DNA of 64,000 nucleotides from NCBI RefSeq assembly GCF_009720145.1, contig NZ_CP046252.1:372001-436000 (forward strand), written 5' to 3'. The DNA comes from Sphingobium sp. CAP-1. GTDB lineage: Bacteria; Pseudomonadota; Alphaproteobacteria; Sphingomonadales; Sphingomonadaceae. A program made the translations under genes and the position numbers. Under the pieces are notes generated by a model that did not search any database, had not been told where the DNA came from, and was given only the letters and a program-made list of their open reading frames with translations. Below are positions 1 to 8,958 of this stretch, piece by piece. Within the stretch, counting starts at the first letter, position 1; every line of letters begins with the position of its first letter.

Positions 1-244
1 TGCGCGGCAACTGGTCGAACAGCAGCACGGCGGCGAGCGCATCGTCGGCCCGGTCGAGAAAGGCGTCGGCGGGCAATGCCTGCTTTTCCGCCCACAACCG
101 CCCGAACCGCGTGGCGCATATCCGATCCAACGCGGGATCATGGCTATACCATCCCGCTTCGCCCACCTGATTGAACCAGAAATCGAGCAATGCAGCCGCC
201 CAGTCGGCGGTTACGGCGTCATGGCTGTCGGTCAGCATGTTCAT
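1..244 (-). CDS. DUF924 family protein (partial, C-terminus outside window)
   Basis: About 81 N-terminal residues are present and the gene runs off the left edge of the window. The visible protein has the DUF924 (COG3803) pattern: a LLDFWF motif near residue 20, then a G-W-Y segment, an acidic D-P-A-L-D stretch, and an LLFDQLPR motif close to the truncation, matching the family's 'LLLDQFPRN' signature. The biochemical role of the family is not established; members are soluble proteins of roughly 180-200 residues with a predicted helical fold. Two ATGs lie six bases apart (positions 244 and 238) and either could be the start. It is transcribed in the same direction as tldD, which ends upstream of it on the minus strand. 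Confidence 0.75.
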   Translation of the reverse strand, partial: MNMLTDSHDAVTADWAAALLDFWFNQVGEAGWYSHDPALDRICATRFGRLWAEKQALPADAFLDRADDALAAVLLFDQLPR

Positions 245-300
245 ACCGCTTCAATGACGAACGAGCGATGGAGTTCCCACCGCTCATGCGGATAAAAGTC

Positions 301-1743
301 TCAGGTCGCCGTGCCGCCCACGGTCAGGCCTTCGATCAGCAAAGTCGGCTGGCCCACGCCCGCCGGCACGCTCTGGCCGCCCTTGCCGCACATGCCGATG
401 CCTTCATCCAGCGCCCAGTCGTTGCCGATGCCGACCACCCTGGTCAGCGCGGTCGGGCCGTCGCCGATCAGGGTCGCGCCCTTGATCGGGTCGCCCAGCT
501 TCCCATTCTCGACCTTATAGGCTTCGGTGCAGGAAAAGACGAACTTGCCCGATACGATGTCGACCTGCCCGCCGCCAAAGCTCTTGGCGAAGATGCCTGA
601 CTTCATCCGGCTCAGCAATTCTTCGGGGTCGTCATTGCCGCCCTTGATGAAGGTGTTGGTCATGCGCGGCATCGGCGCATGGGCGTAGCTTTCGCGGCGA
701 CCATTGCCGGTCGGGGCGACGCCCATCAGCCGGGCGTTCAGCCGATCCTGCATATAGCCTTTGAGGATGCCGTCCTCGATCAGCACATTCTCCTGGGTCG
801 GCGTGCCTTCGTCATCGATCGACAGCGACCCGCGCCGGTCCATCATCGCACCATCGTCAACCACTGTGACACCCGGCGCGGCGACGCGCTGGCCGATGCG
901 GCCGGAAAAAGCGCTGGTGCCCTTGCGGTTGAAATCGCCTTCCAGGCCGTGGCCGATGGCTTCATGCACCAGCACGCCGGGCCAGCCCGATCCCAGCAGC
1001 ACGGTCATCTCGCCCGCCGGCGCCGCGACCGAACGCAGATTGACCCGCGCCTGCGCCAGCGCCTCGTCGATCGCCCGGTTCCAGATCGCCTTGTCCATCA
1101 CCTGATCGTAGAGATAGCGGCCGCCAATGCCGAACACGCCGGTTTCGCGGCGGCCATTTTCCTCCAGGATGACGGAGATGTTGAGCCGCACCAGCGGGCG
1201 GATGTCGGTGGCGGTGAAGCCGTCGGCGCGGACGATCTCGACCACCGACCAGCTTCCCGCCAGACTGACCGATACCTGCGCCACGCGCGGGTCGCGGGCG
1301 CGGGCGGCGGCGTCGATCTCGGCGCACAGCGCTACCTTCTCGGCAAAGGGGACGATCTCCAGCGGGTTGGCGTCGGTATAGAGGTGGCGGTTGGTGCGCT
1401 GCGGCGGCGGGGCGGGCTGCCCCTTGGCCGGGTCTAGCAGGGTCAGCGTCTGCGCCGCCTTGCGGATCGCCGCTTCGCTCAGGTCATTGGCATGGGCAAA
1501 GCCGGTCATCTCGCCGGATACGCCGCGCAGGCCAAAGCCCGCATCGGTCGAATAGTCGGCGGTCTTGAGCCGCCCGTCGTCAAAGCCGAAGCTCTCGCTC
1601 GCCCGATATTGCAGATAGAGTTCGCCATCGTCGCAGGCGGCCAGCGCCTGCGCGGTCAGGCGGCGCGCGCCATCGGGATCGAGCAGGCCCGGACGATAGA
1701 GAAGGCCACGGGCGTCAGTGAAGTGCGAAGCAAGATCGGTCAT
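301..1743 (-). CDS. tldD: Metalloprotease TldD
   Basis: This 480-residue protein is close in length to E. coli TldD (481). The zinc-binding HExxxH motif is visible as H-E-A-I-G-H followed by GLEGD in the middle of the protein, and glycine-rich C-terminal segments typical of the U62 family follow. TldD works with TldE/PmbA as a cytosolic protease that trims modified peptides such as microcin precursors and degrades the CcdA antitoxin; no tldE homologue is visible here. An in-frame upstream start at 1779 exists, but the ATG at 1743 gives the usual N-terminus (MTDLASHF). The gene is followed on the same strand by the DUF924 gene. Confidence 0.93.
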   Translation of the reverse strand: MTDLASHFTDARGLLYRPGLLDPDGARRLTAQALAACDDGELYLQYRASESFGFDDGRLKTADYSTDAGFGLRGVSGEMTGFAHANDLSEAAIRKAAQTLTLLDPAKGQPAPPPQRTNRHLYTDANPLEIVPFAEKVALCAEIDAAARARDPRVAQVSVSLAGSWSVVEIVRADGFTATDIRPLVRLNISVILEENGRRETGVFGIGGRYLYDQVMDKAIWNRAIDEALAQARVNLRSVAAPAGEMTVLLGSGWPGVLVHEAIGHGLEGDFNRKGTSAFSGRIGQRVAAPGVTVVDDGAMMDRRGSLSIDDEGTPTQENVLIEDGILKGYMQDRLNARLMGVAPTGNGRRESYAHAPMPRMTNTFIKGGNDDPEELLSRMKSGIFAKSFGGGQVDIVSGKFVFSCTEAYKVENGKLGDPIKGATLIGDGPTALTRVVGIGNDWALDEGIGMCGKGGQSVPAGVGQPTLLIEGLTVGGTAT

Positions 1744-1789
1744 GCCGCCCGATATAGGGGCGGCACGATCCAAGCCCAACGGAAAAATT

Positions 1790-2017
1790 TCAGAGGCTGG
1801 CGCCCGATGCGATGTCCGGGCCGGTCGCGCCTTCGGGCGTGTCGGCCGCGCCGCCGATCAGTACGAAGCGACGGTCGCAATAGCCACAGTCGACATAGCC
1901 ATGTTCGTCAATCTCCAGAAAGACGCGCGGATGGCCAAGGGCGGCGGGAATGTCCCCCGACCCGTCGCAGGACACGCGGGGTTTGGAGACTCGGATGGTT
2001 TCGGGCGGCTGGATCAT
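1790..2017 (-). CDS. Small zinc-finger (CHCC) domain protein
   Basis: A 75-residue protein with Cys17, His29, Cys44 and Cys47, the spacing of the zf-CHCC domain found in the NDUFS6 subunit of mitochondrial complex I and in small alphaproteobacterial proteins. In eukaryotes this domain binds zinc and stabilises complex I; the function of the free-standing bacterial protein is not established. It ends 46 bases before the tldD start on the same strand, so cotranscription is plausible. No strong Shine-Dalgarno sequence is seen before the ATG at 2017. Family assignment is fairly sure, function is not. Confidence 0.8.
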   Translation of the reverse strand: MIQPPETIRVSKPRVSCDGSGDIPAALGHPRVFLEIDEHGYVDCGYCDRRFVLIGGAADTPEGATGPDIASGASL

Positions 2018-2061
2018 GGCAAGCGGTTAGCAGCGCGGTCGTTGCGCCGCAATATGCGCCG

Positions 2062-2226
2062 TCACATCAGCGGCGGGCGTGGCCGCGTGCAGCTTGCATC
2101 CTTGCTCTTGACCGCCTTGGCGGCGGGTTTCCAGTCGTCGCAATCCTTCGCCGCCATCACCGCGAAGGGCGACAGCATCAACAGAACCGGTGCGACCGTG
2201 CCGCCAAGGAAGGCTGCGAATGACAT
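2062..2226 (-). CDS. Small hypothetical protein with signal-like N-terminus
   Basis: A possible 54-residue ORF. Residues 5-26 form a hydrophobic stretch that could be a signal peptide or one membrane segment, followed by a short basic tail with two cysteines and a proline-rich end. No clear ribosome binding site precedes the ATG at 2226 and I recognise no family. It lies between the zinc-finger gene and the terminator of the TonB-dependent receptor. It may be spurious. Confidence 0.3.
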   Translation of the reverse strand: MSFAAFLGGTVAPVLLMLSPFAVMAAKDCDDWKPAAKAVKSKDASCTRPRPPLM

Positions 2227-2294
2227 GCAGTTACGGTGCCGCATACAGGCTTGCTGCACGATGAACGTTTCGGTCGCGCATCGAGGGGCGCCGA

Positions 2295-2333
2295 CAAAAA
2301 AGCCCGGCCTCCCGCACAGGGGAAGCCGGGCTA
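2295..2333 (-). terminator. Rho-independent terminator of the TonB-dependent receptor
   Basis: Read on the minus strand, a GC-rich stem (AGCCCGGC paired with GCCGGGCT and extended by a CCC/GGG step) is followed by a run of six T. It lies about 45 bases past the stop codon of the receptor gene that ends at 2379. Confidence 0.85.
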
Positions 2334-2378
2334 TCGCTGCATGCTTCGCCGGGGGCGCAGGCGCCCCCGGCGACGGGA

Positions 2379-5183
2379 TCAGAACTTGACCGATGCGTTC
2401 ACGAAGAAGGCGCGGCCATAGACATCGTAGGTCGACGGATAGGTATTCGACTGCTGCTGGTTGTCGCCCATGATCGGCGGCTTCTTGTTGAAAACATTGT
2501 TCATGCCCACGGACCAGCCGAACCGTTCGGTCGGCTGCACCTGCAAGGCGAGGTCGAACAGGTTGTAGGCCTTGATCTTCTCGACGGTGTAGGTGGTGGT
2601 ATCGTCGTCGTCGCGGACGCTCGACAGATAGCGATGGGTGACGCCCAGGGTGATCGGCCCGCTGGTCCAGGTGATACGGTTGTTCAGCCGCAGCTTGGAA
2701 TAGGGGTCGCCGCAATTGACGCCGAACTTGCCCGCGCAATTCTGGTTCAGCGCCGCGATCGCTGCGACCGGGTTCAGATCGAACGCGATCAGGCGGGTGC
2801 CTGCGACGCGGAAGGCCAGCTTGCCGGACTTGGCGCCGAACACGCCGAAATTGAGCGGCACGCTATAGTTCAGTTCAAAGTCGACGCCGGAGGTCTTGAG
2901 GCCGCCCGTGTTGGACTGGAGGTTGACGGCTCCCTCGATTTCGCTGCTGGTGGCGTTGCGCGGCAACAGCGAGCAATAGCTGCTGTCATAGGGCGTCCAG
3001 CCATTGGCTTCGTCACCATAGCAGGCGCGGATGATGTTCGCGGTGCCGGCGGTCGAGATATAATTGTCGATCTTGGTATTATAATAATCGACCGTCAGCG
3101 ACAGGCGGGGCGCGAAGCTGGGTTGCAGGATGACGCCCACGCCCCAGGTGTTCGACGTTTCCTCGCGCAGGTCGGGATTGCCGCCGGTGAGGGATTCGAT
3201 CTGCGAGCTGCCGCCGTAAAAATCGGTGCCCAGCGCGCTGGCCGACACGCCGCTGGCAAGGCAGCTTGCCGACAGGGTCGAACTGGTCGTGGCGGCCGAG
3301 GTCGCGCACGGATCGGTCGCGGTCGGGAAATCCTGCGCCTGACCCGAATAGAGTTCCGACACGGACGGCGCGCGCACCGCGCGGCTATACTGGCCGCGGA
3401 AGGTGATGTCCTTGACCGGCGCGTAGATGAGGCCGGCCGAGAAGGTGCTGACATTCTTGGTCGCGGTCGAATAATGCGAGAAGCGATAGGCGCCGCTAAA
3501 GTCCAGCTTGTGGACCAGCGGCATGTCGGCCAGCAGCGGGACGCTGATTTCCGAGAAGAATTCCTTCACATTATAGCCGCCGCTCAGGCCTTCGCCCGCG
3601 TTGAAGCCGACCACGTCGCCCGACGACAGCGCCTCGTCCGGGTTGTAGCTGCCATGTTCGTTGCGATATTCGACGCCGAAGGCGATGCCGGCCGGACCGG
3701 CGCCCAGATCGAACAGATTGCCGTTGGTGATCGCGGCGTTCGCCACCTGTTCGGTGATGATGCTGACATTGCGGGTGGTGATCGAAATGAAATCGACCGC
3801 TTCGTCGCTGATATTGCCTGCGCCGAAGATGTTCAGCGGGACGCAACCATTGCTGGTGTCGGAACAGACCAGATTGCCGGCGCTGTCATATGTGGTCTTG
3901 AGCGCCTGTTCGACGCGGCTGCGCGACACATTGCCATATTGTTTTTCGACCTGCCGGGTGCGGGCATAAGTGTAATAGGCGTCGTAATTCCAGTCGCCGC
4001 CAATCTGTCCCCTGGCGCCGATCATGGCCCGATAGGCGGTGTTGGTAACGTCGGAAATGCGATCGCCGACCTCGGTCATGCGGCGATAGATGTTGGCGCT
4101 GGTGTAGCCGTCGCCATCGCTGTCGGCCGCCTGCAACAGTGCCTGCGACTCTGCCGACAGGAAGGAGGAGTCATTGTCGATCGACACGGTGCCGGTGAAG
4201 GGCGTGGGCGCCAGCTTGTTCTTCACCTTGTTCCGAATGAACTGGCCTTCGGCATAGAGGGTCAGATGATCGTTGACATCGAAATGGGTCTGGCCGCTCA
4301 GCAGGATGCGTTCCTGTGGCACTTGCAGATAGTTGGACGGTGCATAATTATAGGCGTCGGTCGCCGAATTATAGGTCGAATAACTGCCGTCCTGGTTGAA
4401 CTTATACTGGCTGCCGTTCAGCGCCATGCGGGTGCCGGGGATCGAACCGGAACCGCCCGCGGCCAGGCCGCCTTCGCCATCGTCGGTATAGGTCTGCTTG
4501 GTGTAGCTGCGCGAACTCTGCTCGACCGCGTTGCGCTTGATATAGTCGCCATAGAAGGTGATGTTGCCGCGACCGTCGGCAAAGTTGGTGCCGACCAGCA
4601 GGTTGCTGTTGAACGTGCCGCCATCGCCTTCTTCATTGAGGCGATAATTGACGTTGGCCTCGACGCCCGAATAATTCTTCTTCAGCACGAAGTTGATGAC
4701 GCCGGCGATCGCATCCGAACCATAGACCGCCGAACGGCCGCCCGACACGACTTCGACATGGTCGATCAGCCCGGCCGGAACCGTGTTGAGATCGACCACC
4801 TGATTGGAATCATAGGACACATAGCGACGGCCATCGACCAGAACCAGTGTGCGCTGGGCGCCCAGGCCGCGCAGGTCGGCGGTGGACACGCCGCCGCCCG
4901 GATTGTTCGACGCGGATGTGCTGCTGGGGATCAACTGGGGCAGGTCGTTGATGATCGCTTCGACGTTCGGCTTGCCGCTGAGCTTCAGTTCCTGGCTGCT
5001 GACGACCGAAATGGGCGATGCCTGTTGCAGGTCCGGGCGGGCAATGCGCGATCCGGTAACGACGATGGTTTCCTCGCCGGCGGCGGCGCCGGCCTCTTGG
5101 GCAGTCTGGGCCAGGACCGGCCCGGACAGGCCGAGCAGGATGGTCGACGCCAGAAGGCGCCGGCTGAATTGAGCCGATGTCAT
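2379..5183 (-). CDS. TonB-dependent outer membrane receptor
   Basis: A 934-residue outer membrane transporter. The N-terminus has a signal peptide ending near an A-Q-T site (residue 26). An ETIVVTGSRI segment resembling a TonB box follows, then a plug domain with the motifs VLVDGRRYV and GGRSAVYGSDAIAGVINF. The remaining ~700 residues form the beta-barrel and end in a typical aromatic C-terminus (F-V-N-A-S-V-K-F). Such receptors take up siderophores, cobalamin, oligosaccharides or other large substrates using energy from TonB-ExbB-ExbD. Sphingomonads carry dozens of them and the substrate cannot be told from sequence. No transporter or catabolic gene is adjacent. The gene appears monocistronic, with an AT-rich region upstream and a terminator downstream. 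Confidence 0.93.
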   Translation of the reverse strand: MTSAQFSRRLLASTILLGLSGPVLAQTAQEAGAAAGEETIVVTGSRIARPDLQQASPISVVSSQELKLSGKPNVEAIINDLPQLIPSSTSASNNPGGGVSTADLRGLGAQRTLVLVDGRRYVSYDSNQVVDLNTVPAGLIDHVEVVSGGRSAVYGSDAIAGVINFVLKKNYSGVEANVNYRLNEEGDGGTFNSNLLVGTNFADGRGNITFYGDYIKRNAVEQSSRSYTKQTYTDDGEGGLAAGGSGSIPGTRMALNGSQYKFNQDGSYSTYNSATDAYNYAPSNYLQVPQERILLSGQTHFDVNDHLTLYAEGQFIRNKVKNKLAPTPFTGTVSIDNDSSFLSAESQALLQAADSDGDGYTSANIYRRMTEVGDRISDVTNTAYRAMIGARGQIGGDWNYDAYYTYARTRQVEKQYGNVSRSRVEQALKTTYDSAGNLVCSDTSNGCVPLNIFGAGNISDEAVDFISITTRNVSIITEQVANAAITNGNLFDLGAGPAGIAFGVEYRNEHGSYNPDEALSSGDVVGFNAGEGLSGGYNVKEFFSEISVPLLADMPLVHKLDFSGAYRFSHYSTATKNVSTFSAGLIYAPVKDITFRGQYSRAVRAPSVSELYSGQAQDFPTATDPCATSAATTSSTLSASCLASGVSASALGTDFYGGSSQIESLTGGNPDLREETSNTWGVGVILQPSFAPRLSLTVDYYNTKIDNYISTAGTANIIRACYGDEANGWTPYDSSYCSLLPRNATSSEIEGAVNLQSNTGGLKTSGVDFELNYSVPLNFGVFGAKSGKLAFRVAGTRLIAFDLNPVAAIAALNQNCAGKFGVNCGDPYSKLRLNNRITWTSGPITLGVTHRYLSSVRDDDDTTTYTVEKIKAYNLFDLALQVQPTERFGWSVGMNNVFNKKPPIMGDNQQQSNTYPSTYDVYGRAFFVNASVKF

Positions 5184-5496
5184 GGAGATGCTCCCTATTC
5201 GCTATGTGCGACCCGTGCAGTCATTCTGTGTGCTGCGTCGGGTAGTGGAGCGGGTGTGCATTCTAATCGTATACTTGGTCAATCGTGCAACATGGTGATA
5301 TGCCGCGTTTTTATTCAATGTGACTTTTTAGAGACAATTATTTCATAAAATTACGCTACATATCGTAATATTTCAGCGAAATTATATTATGACAATATAG
5401 ATGTGTATTTAATCTATACTGTTTATGTTGCGGGATGGATGCGAGGGGCGGTGCGGCAACCGAAATGCACTCTTTCGTGCATTTCGATACAGGCTC
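5184..5496. other. AT-rich intergenic region between two TonB-dependent receptor genes
   Basis: This 313-base gap has no supportable gene. The part from about 5270 to 5430 is strikingly AT-rich compared with its surroundings and probably holds the promoter and regulatory sites of the downstream receptor (start 5183, minus strand). I cannot assign -35/-10 boxes with confidence. Confidence 0.6.
5461..5486 (-). terminator. Perfect inverted repeat after the second TonB-dependent receptor gene
   Basis: CGAAATGCAC and GTGCATTTCG form a perfect 10-bp stem with a 6-base loop, 11 bases past the receptor stop codon on the minus strand. No T-run follows, so it may be a weak or Rho-assisted terminator or a 3'-end protecting hairpin. 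Confidence 0.5.
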
Positions 5497-8175
5497 TCAG
5501 AAAATCCGCCGCACCGAAAGCTTCACCGTTCGCCCTTCGGGGTCGAGATAGGCGGGCTGATAGGCCAGCGGCGTGTCGCCATCGCTGTCCGTCACCGCCT
5601 GACGCCGGTTGAAGATATTCTCGACGCTCAGGCTGACGCGGGTGCCGCGCGCCCAATTTTTGCCGCGAAAGCGGTTGGACAGGTTGGCGAACAGGCGCAG
5701 GTCGAACGTGGTCAGCGCCCCGAAGCGCAGATCGCCGTCACTGGTGGTGACATGGGCCGCACTCTTCCAGTTGCTTTCCACCCGCAATCCGACCCCATTG
5801 TCGGTGACGCCGCTGCTGAGTTGCACCATATGGCGCGACTGGGCGCTGCCGCCCAGCGTCCCGCCGTCCAGCAAATCGATCCAGGATGATCCTTCGCGCA
5901 GCAGCACGGCGTTACGCAGCAGAATGCTGTGATAGAGCGACAATTGCAGTCGTGCGCCATTGTCGCTGCCGCCGCCGGGACCGCCGCCGGGTGGCGGCTC
6001 AAAACCGCCGGGGCCGCCAGCGCCGGGCGGTGGTCCGCCGGGGGGCGGGCCATCCGGGGGCGGGCCGTCGGGTGGGCCAAAGCCGTCCGGTCCGAAACCG
6101 CCGGGCGACATCGGCATGGCGTCATCCTGCTTCCGGCCCGTGACGAGGATATCATTCTCGCCGCCGGGGCCGGCATCATTTCGCGTTTCCTCTGTCTCTT
6201 TCGCTGTTCCGTCGGCCTGCGCCGCGCCATCCTTCGGTACGCCGTCTTGCCTGCCGGTGGCTGGCCAGCCCGCCGGCGGGGTGTGCGCGCCGGCCGGCGG
6301 GGCGGGCCGTTTGGGCGCGCGCAGGATCTGGGTGAAATTGATCCCCCAGCGCAACTGCTCCTTGTCCGCGCGCGCGACGTTGATCGATCGCGTGTCGATC
6401 CAGGTCAGCGCGCCGTCCGCGTCCCGTTCATACCGATCGGGGAAAGCGTCCTCCAGCGCCTCGGACGCGCCGGACAGGCTGATGATCGCATTGCGCGTAT
6501 GGCTGTTGGCGTAATTGGCCGACAGGGTCAGGTTCAGCTTCGACAGCGGCTTGATCGTCGCGCCCAGCTTGAAAACATGGCGATTGTCGGCCTTCAGGTC
6601 GGGATTACCGCCGCTGACCTGCGTCACGATCGCGGTTTCGCCGCGCACATAGTCGTAGAGGCGCACATTGCCGGTCGTCACCATGGGGCTGTTGCGCTGC
6701 TCCAGCGTCGGTGCGGTGCGATCATTATTGACCGCCGCGATGATGCTGATGCCGGTGCGCGGCGTCCAGTTGAGGCCATAGCCGAAGGTGCCGAGCGCGC
6801 CATAATCCGACACCTGCGTCACCGATGCGTTCACATTGGCGGTCAGCGTGCCGAGCGGCGAGAGGATATGGTTGCGCCGGCTGGCGATCGGCAGATCGAA
6901 GCTGATCTGCGCGCCGCCATTGGTGCGCTGCGCGGTGCGGGCGGTGGTCAGCCCGTCAGTGGTGGAGGAGGAACGCAACGCACTCGTATCGCCGCTCAGT
7001 CGCACGCTCATCCCGATCGGCCCGGCCGGCAGCCGGAACAGCCGGCCATTGACCAGCAGGCTGGCGCTGCCGCTGTTGGACACGGCCCGCGCCCGGTCGG
7101 TCTGCATCGCGCCGAGCAGCGAGGCGGGCAGGGTGCCATCGACGCTGGCCGCGCCCGCGTCGATCGCCGACTGGAGGGCGGTGAGGTCATAGCCCCGGTC
7201 GCTGTCGGTTCGCTCGTCGTTATGGCTGTAGCTGCCGATGACCGACAACCGCCAGACCTTCGACAGGTCGACGTTCAGGCTGAGGCCGGTGCTGAGCGAC
7301 AGAGTGCGGCTGTTCTGCCGCAGCGCGTCGTTGCTCAGGATGCGCTCGACGCTCTCGCCATCCGCATCGGTCAATGCGCCTGACGCCAGGCCGTTCAGCG
7401 CCTCGCTGGTCGCATAGCTGGCGCGCCCGTTCCACGACAGGGTCGCCTTGTCGGTCAATTGATGCGCGACATTGGCGTTCAGCATATAGGTGCGCGTCGC
7501 GGGCGACAGGGTGCGATAGGCGCGATCGTCACCCGCGGCATCGGTGTCCAGCGTCACGTCGCGGTCGCTTTCCATCAGCGCCGCGGCCGTCTTGACGCGT
7601 GCGGCGATGTTGATCCGGTCATTGTCGCGGATGCGGGTATAGCTGCCGTCGCCCGACAGATTTTCGCCCTGACCCCGCCCCAGATCCTGTGTCGCCGCGC
7701 CGCCCGACAGGCTGGCCGTCCGCGATTGGAAACGGCGGTGCAGGATGATGTTCACCACCTTCTTCTGCGCGTCATAGCCATATTTGAGCGCGACCTCCTC
7801 CGGCAATATGTCCAGCCGCAGGATGGATTCGGTCGGCAGGTCGTTGACCTCGTTCACGCCCGAAATGCGCTTGCCATTGACCAGCACCACCGGGCCGTCA
7901 TCGCTGCGGCCCTGATTGCTGCTGGTCTGTCCGGCAATCTCGTCCAGCAATTCGCTGACGGTGCTGACGCCATAGCCATCAATGTCCGCGCGATTAAGCT
8001 GGTTTTCCGCTGGTATGTCGCCGATCACCGCGCCCGGCGGGGCTTGTCCGGTGACGACGATATCGTCGCTGGCGGGCGCGTCGGCCGCGCCCGCCAGCGA
8101 CGGCTGGCTGCAACCGGCCAGCAGCAGCGCCACGCCGGCGGCGCGGCGGCGGAAGGTCATCCGATGATGTCGCAT
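5497..8175 (-). CDS. TonB-dependent receptor with Pro/Gly-rich insert
   Basis: An 892-residue receptor. After a signal sequence there is a DDIVVTGQ segment resembling a TonB box, a plug domain (VVLVNGKRISG and DILPEEVALKYGYDA motifs), and a barrel ending in V-R-R-I-F. Residues about 685-737 (bases 5965-6120) form a low-complexity insert of repeated PPPDGPPPGG-like units within the barrel part, probably an extracellular loop. The N-terminus contains L-L-A-G-C, which resembles a lipobox. The start at 8175 has AGGAG 14 bases upstream; ATG at 8160 is an alternative. Only 9 bases separate it from the EF-hand gene upstream, so the two are very likely cotranscribed. Substrate is unknown. Confidence 0.88.
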   Translation of the reverse strand: MRHHRMTFRRRAAGVALLLAGCSQPSLAGAADAPASDDIVVTGQAPPGAVIGDIPAENQLNRADIDGYGVSTVSELLDEIAGQTSSNQGRSDDGPVVLVNGKRISGVNEVNDLPTESILRLDILPEEVALKYGYDAQKKVVNIILHRRFQSRTASLSGGAATQDLGRGQGENLSGDGSYTRIRDNDRINIAARVKTAAALMESDRDVTLDTDAAGDDRAYRTLSPATRTYMLNANVAHQLTDKATLSWNGRASYATSEALNGLASGALTDADGESVERILSNDALRQNSRTLSLSTGLSLNVDLSKVWRLSVIGSYSHNDERTDSDRGYDLTALQSAIDAGAASVDGTLPASLLGAMQTDRARAVSNSGSASLLVNGRLFRLPAGPIGMSVRLSGDTSALRSSSTTDGLTTARTAQRTNGGAQISFDLPIASRRNHILSPLGTLTANVNASVTQVSDYGALGTFGYGLNWTPRTGISIIAAVNNDRTAPTLEQRNSPMVTTGNVRLYDYVRGETAIVTQVSGGNPDLKADNRHVFKLGATIKPLSKLNLTLSANYANSHTRNAIISLSGASEALEDAFPDRYERDADGALTWIDTRSINVARADKEQLRWGINFTQILRAPKRPAPPAGAHTPPAGWPATGRQDGVPKDGAAQADGTAKETEETRNDAGPGGENDILVTGRKQDDAMPMSPGGFGPDGFGPPDGPPPDGPPPGGPPPGAGGPGGFEPPPGGGPGGGSDNGARLQLSLYHSILLRNAVLLREGSSWIDLLDGGTLGGSAQSRHMVQLSSGVTDNGVGLRVESNWKSAAHVTTSDGDLRFGALTTFDLRLFANLSNRFRGKNWARGTRVSLSVENIFNRRQAVTDSDGDTPLAYQPAYLDPEGRTVKLSVRRIF

Positions 8176-8184
8176 GGGGGTGGA

Positions 8185-8922
8185 TCAGGCTCCTGGCGGC
8201 GGCGGGGGAGCGCCATCGCCCATGGGCGGAGCGCCGCCACCCGCCCGTTCGCCGCCGGGTCGTCCGCCCCTGGGCGTCAGGCTGCGCAATTCGTCGCCAG
8301 CCAGATAGCCGTCATGATTGGCGTCGGCGGCATCGAACGGTTTGCGTTCATAGGCGAGCAGTTCTTCAAGGGAGACGCCCGCGGCATAATTGCTGTTGGC
8401 CTGGGCGATGCTGTTGGCGTTCAGCGGCTCGATCAGCGTGCCGAGCAGGCGACCTTCCTCGCCATCGCCAGGTTCCGGCCGGATCGCGTCGGCGATCGGC
8501 CCGTCCCGCTGGCCCATCGCGGCGGCGTCGGAAAAGGCCACCGATCCCATCGTCCGCTGCCAGCCCAGAAATTCCGCCGGGCTGATCGCGCCGTCATGAT
8601 CGGTGTCGATCGTCCTGAAGCGGGCATGGATGGTTTCGTCGCGGCGGGCCTGCACCACGGCGCGCAGTTCGGCCAGCGTAACGATGCCGTCGCGATCGGC
8701 GTCGGCAAGCTGGAACATCGTGGTCACGATCTTGTCCAGCGCCTCGCGCCTGACCGGCTTCATTTCGCGCGGCCTGGGCGGACGGGCGGCGCCATCGCCG
8801 CCGGGAGGCGGCCCGCCGCCCATGCCACTGCCCATACCGCCCATGCCGCCGCCCATGTCACCCTGGGCCAGCAGCGGCGTTGCGCAGCACAACAGCGCCG
8901 CGCCCCAGATCATCATTTTCAT
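8185..8922 (-). CDS. Secreted EF-hand domain protein
   Basis: A 245-residue protein with a signal peptide (residues 1-20, ending L-L-A-Q), a Gly/Met-rich linker (21-45), and canonical calcium-binding loops at about residues 74-85 (DADRDGIVTLAE), 106-117 (DTDHDGAISPAE) and 200-211 (DANHDGYLAGDE). A degenerate fourth loop lies around 176-187. The C-terminus is rich in Gly and Pro. It should act in the periplasm or at the outer surface. A GTG nine bases upstream is possible, but the ATG at 8922 has a better-placed AAAGGG. It directly precedes a TonB-dependent receptor with a similar Pro/Gly-rich tract, suggesting a functional pair. Calcium binding is inferred from loop residues only. Confidence 0.85.
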   Translation of the reverse strand: MKMMIWGAALLCCATPLLAQGDMGGGMGGMGSGMGGGPPPGGDGAARPPRPREMKPVRREALDKIVTTMFQLADADRDGIVTLAELRAVVQARRDETIHARFRTIDTDHDGAISPAEFLGWQRTMGSVAFSDAAAMGQRDGPIADAIRPEPGDGEEGRLLGTLIEPLNANSIAQANSNYAAGVSLEELLAYERKPFDAADANHDGYLAGDELRSLTPRGGRPGGERAGGGAPPMGDGAPPPPPGA

Positions 8923-8958
8923 CGGCTGCACCCTTTGCGAACTAGGGACGGGATGGGT

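Noticed and set aside
2634..5348. A 904-codon open frame on the plus strand opposite the first TonB-dependent receptor
   Set aside because: It is an antisense artefact of high GC codon use; its translation shows no family motifs while the minus strand encodes a complete receptor.
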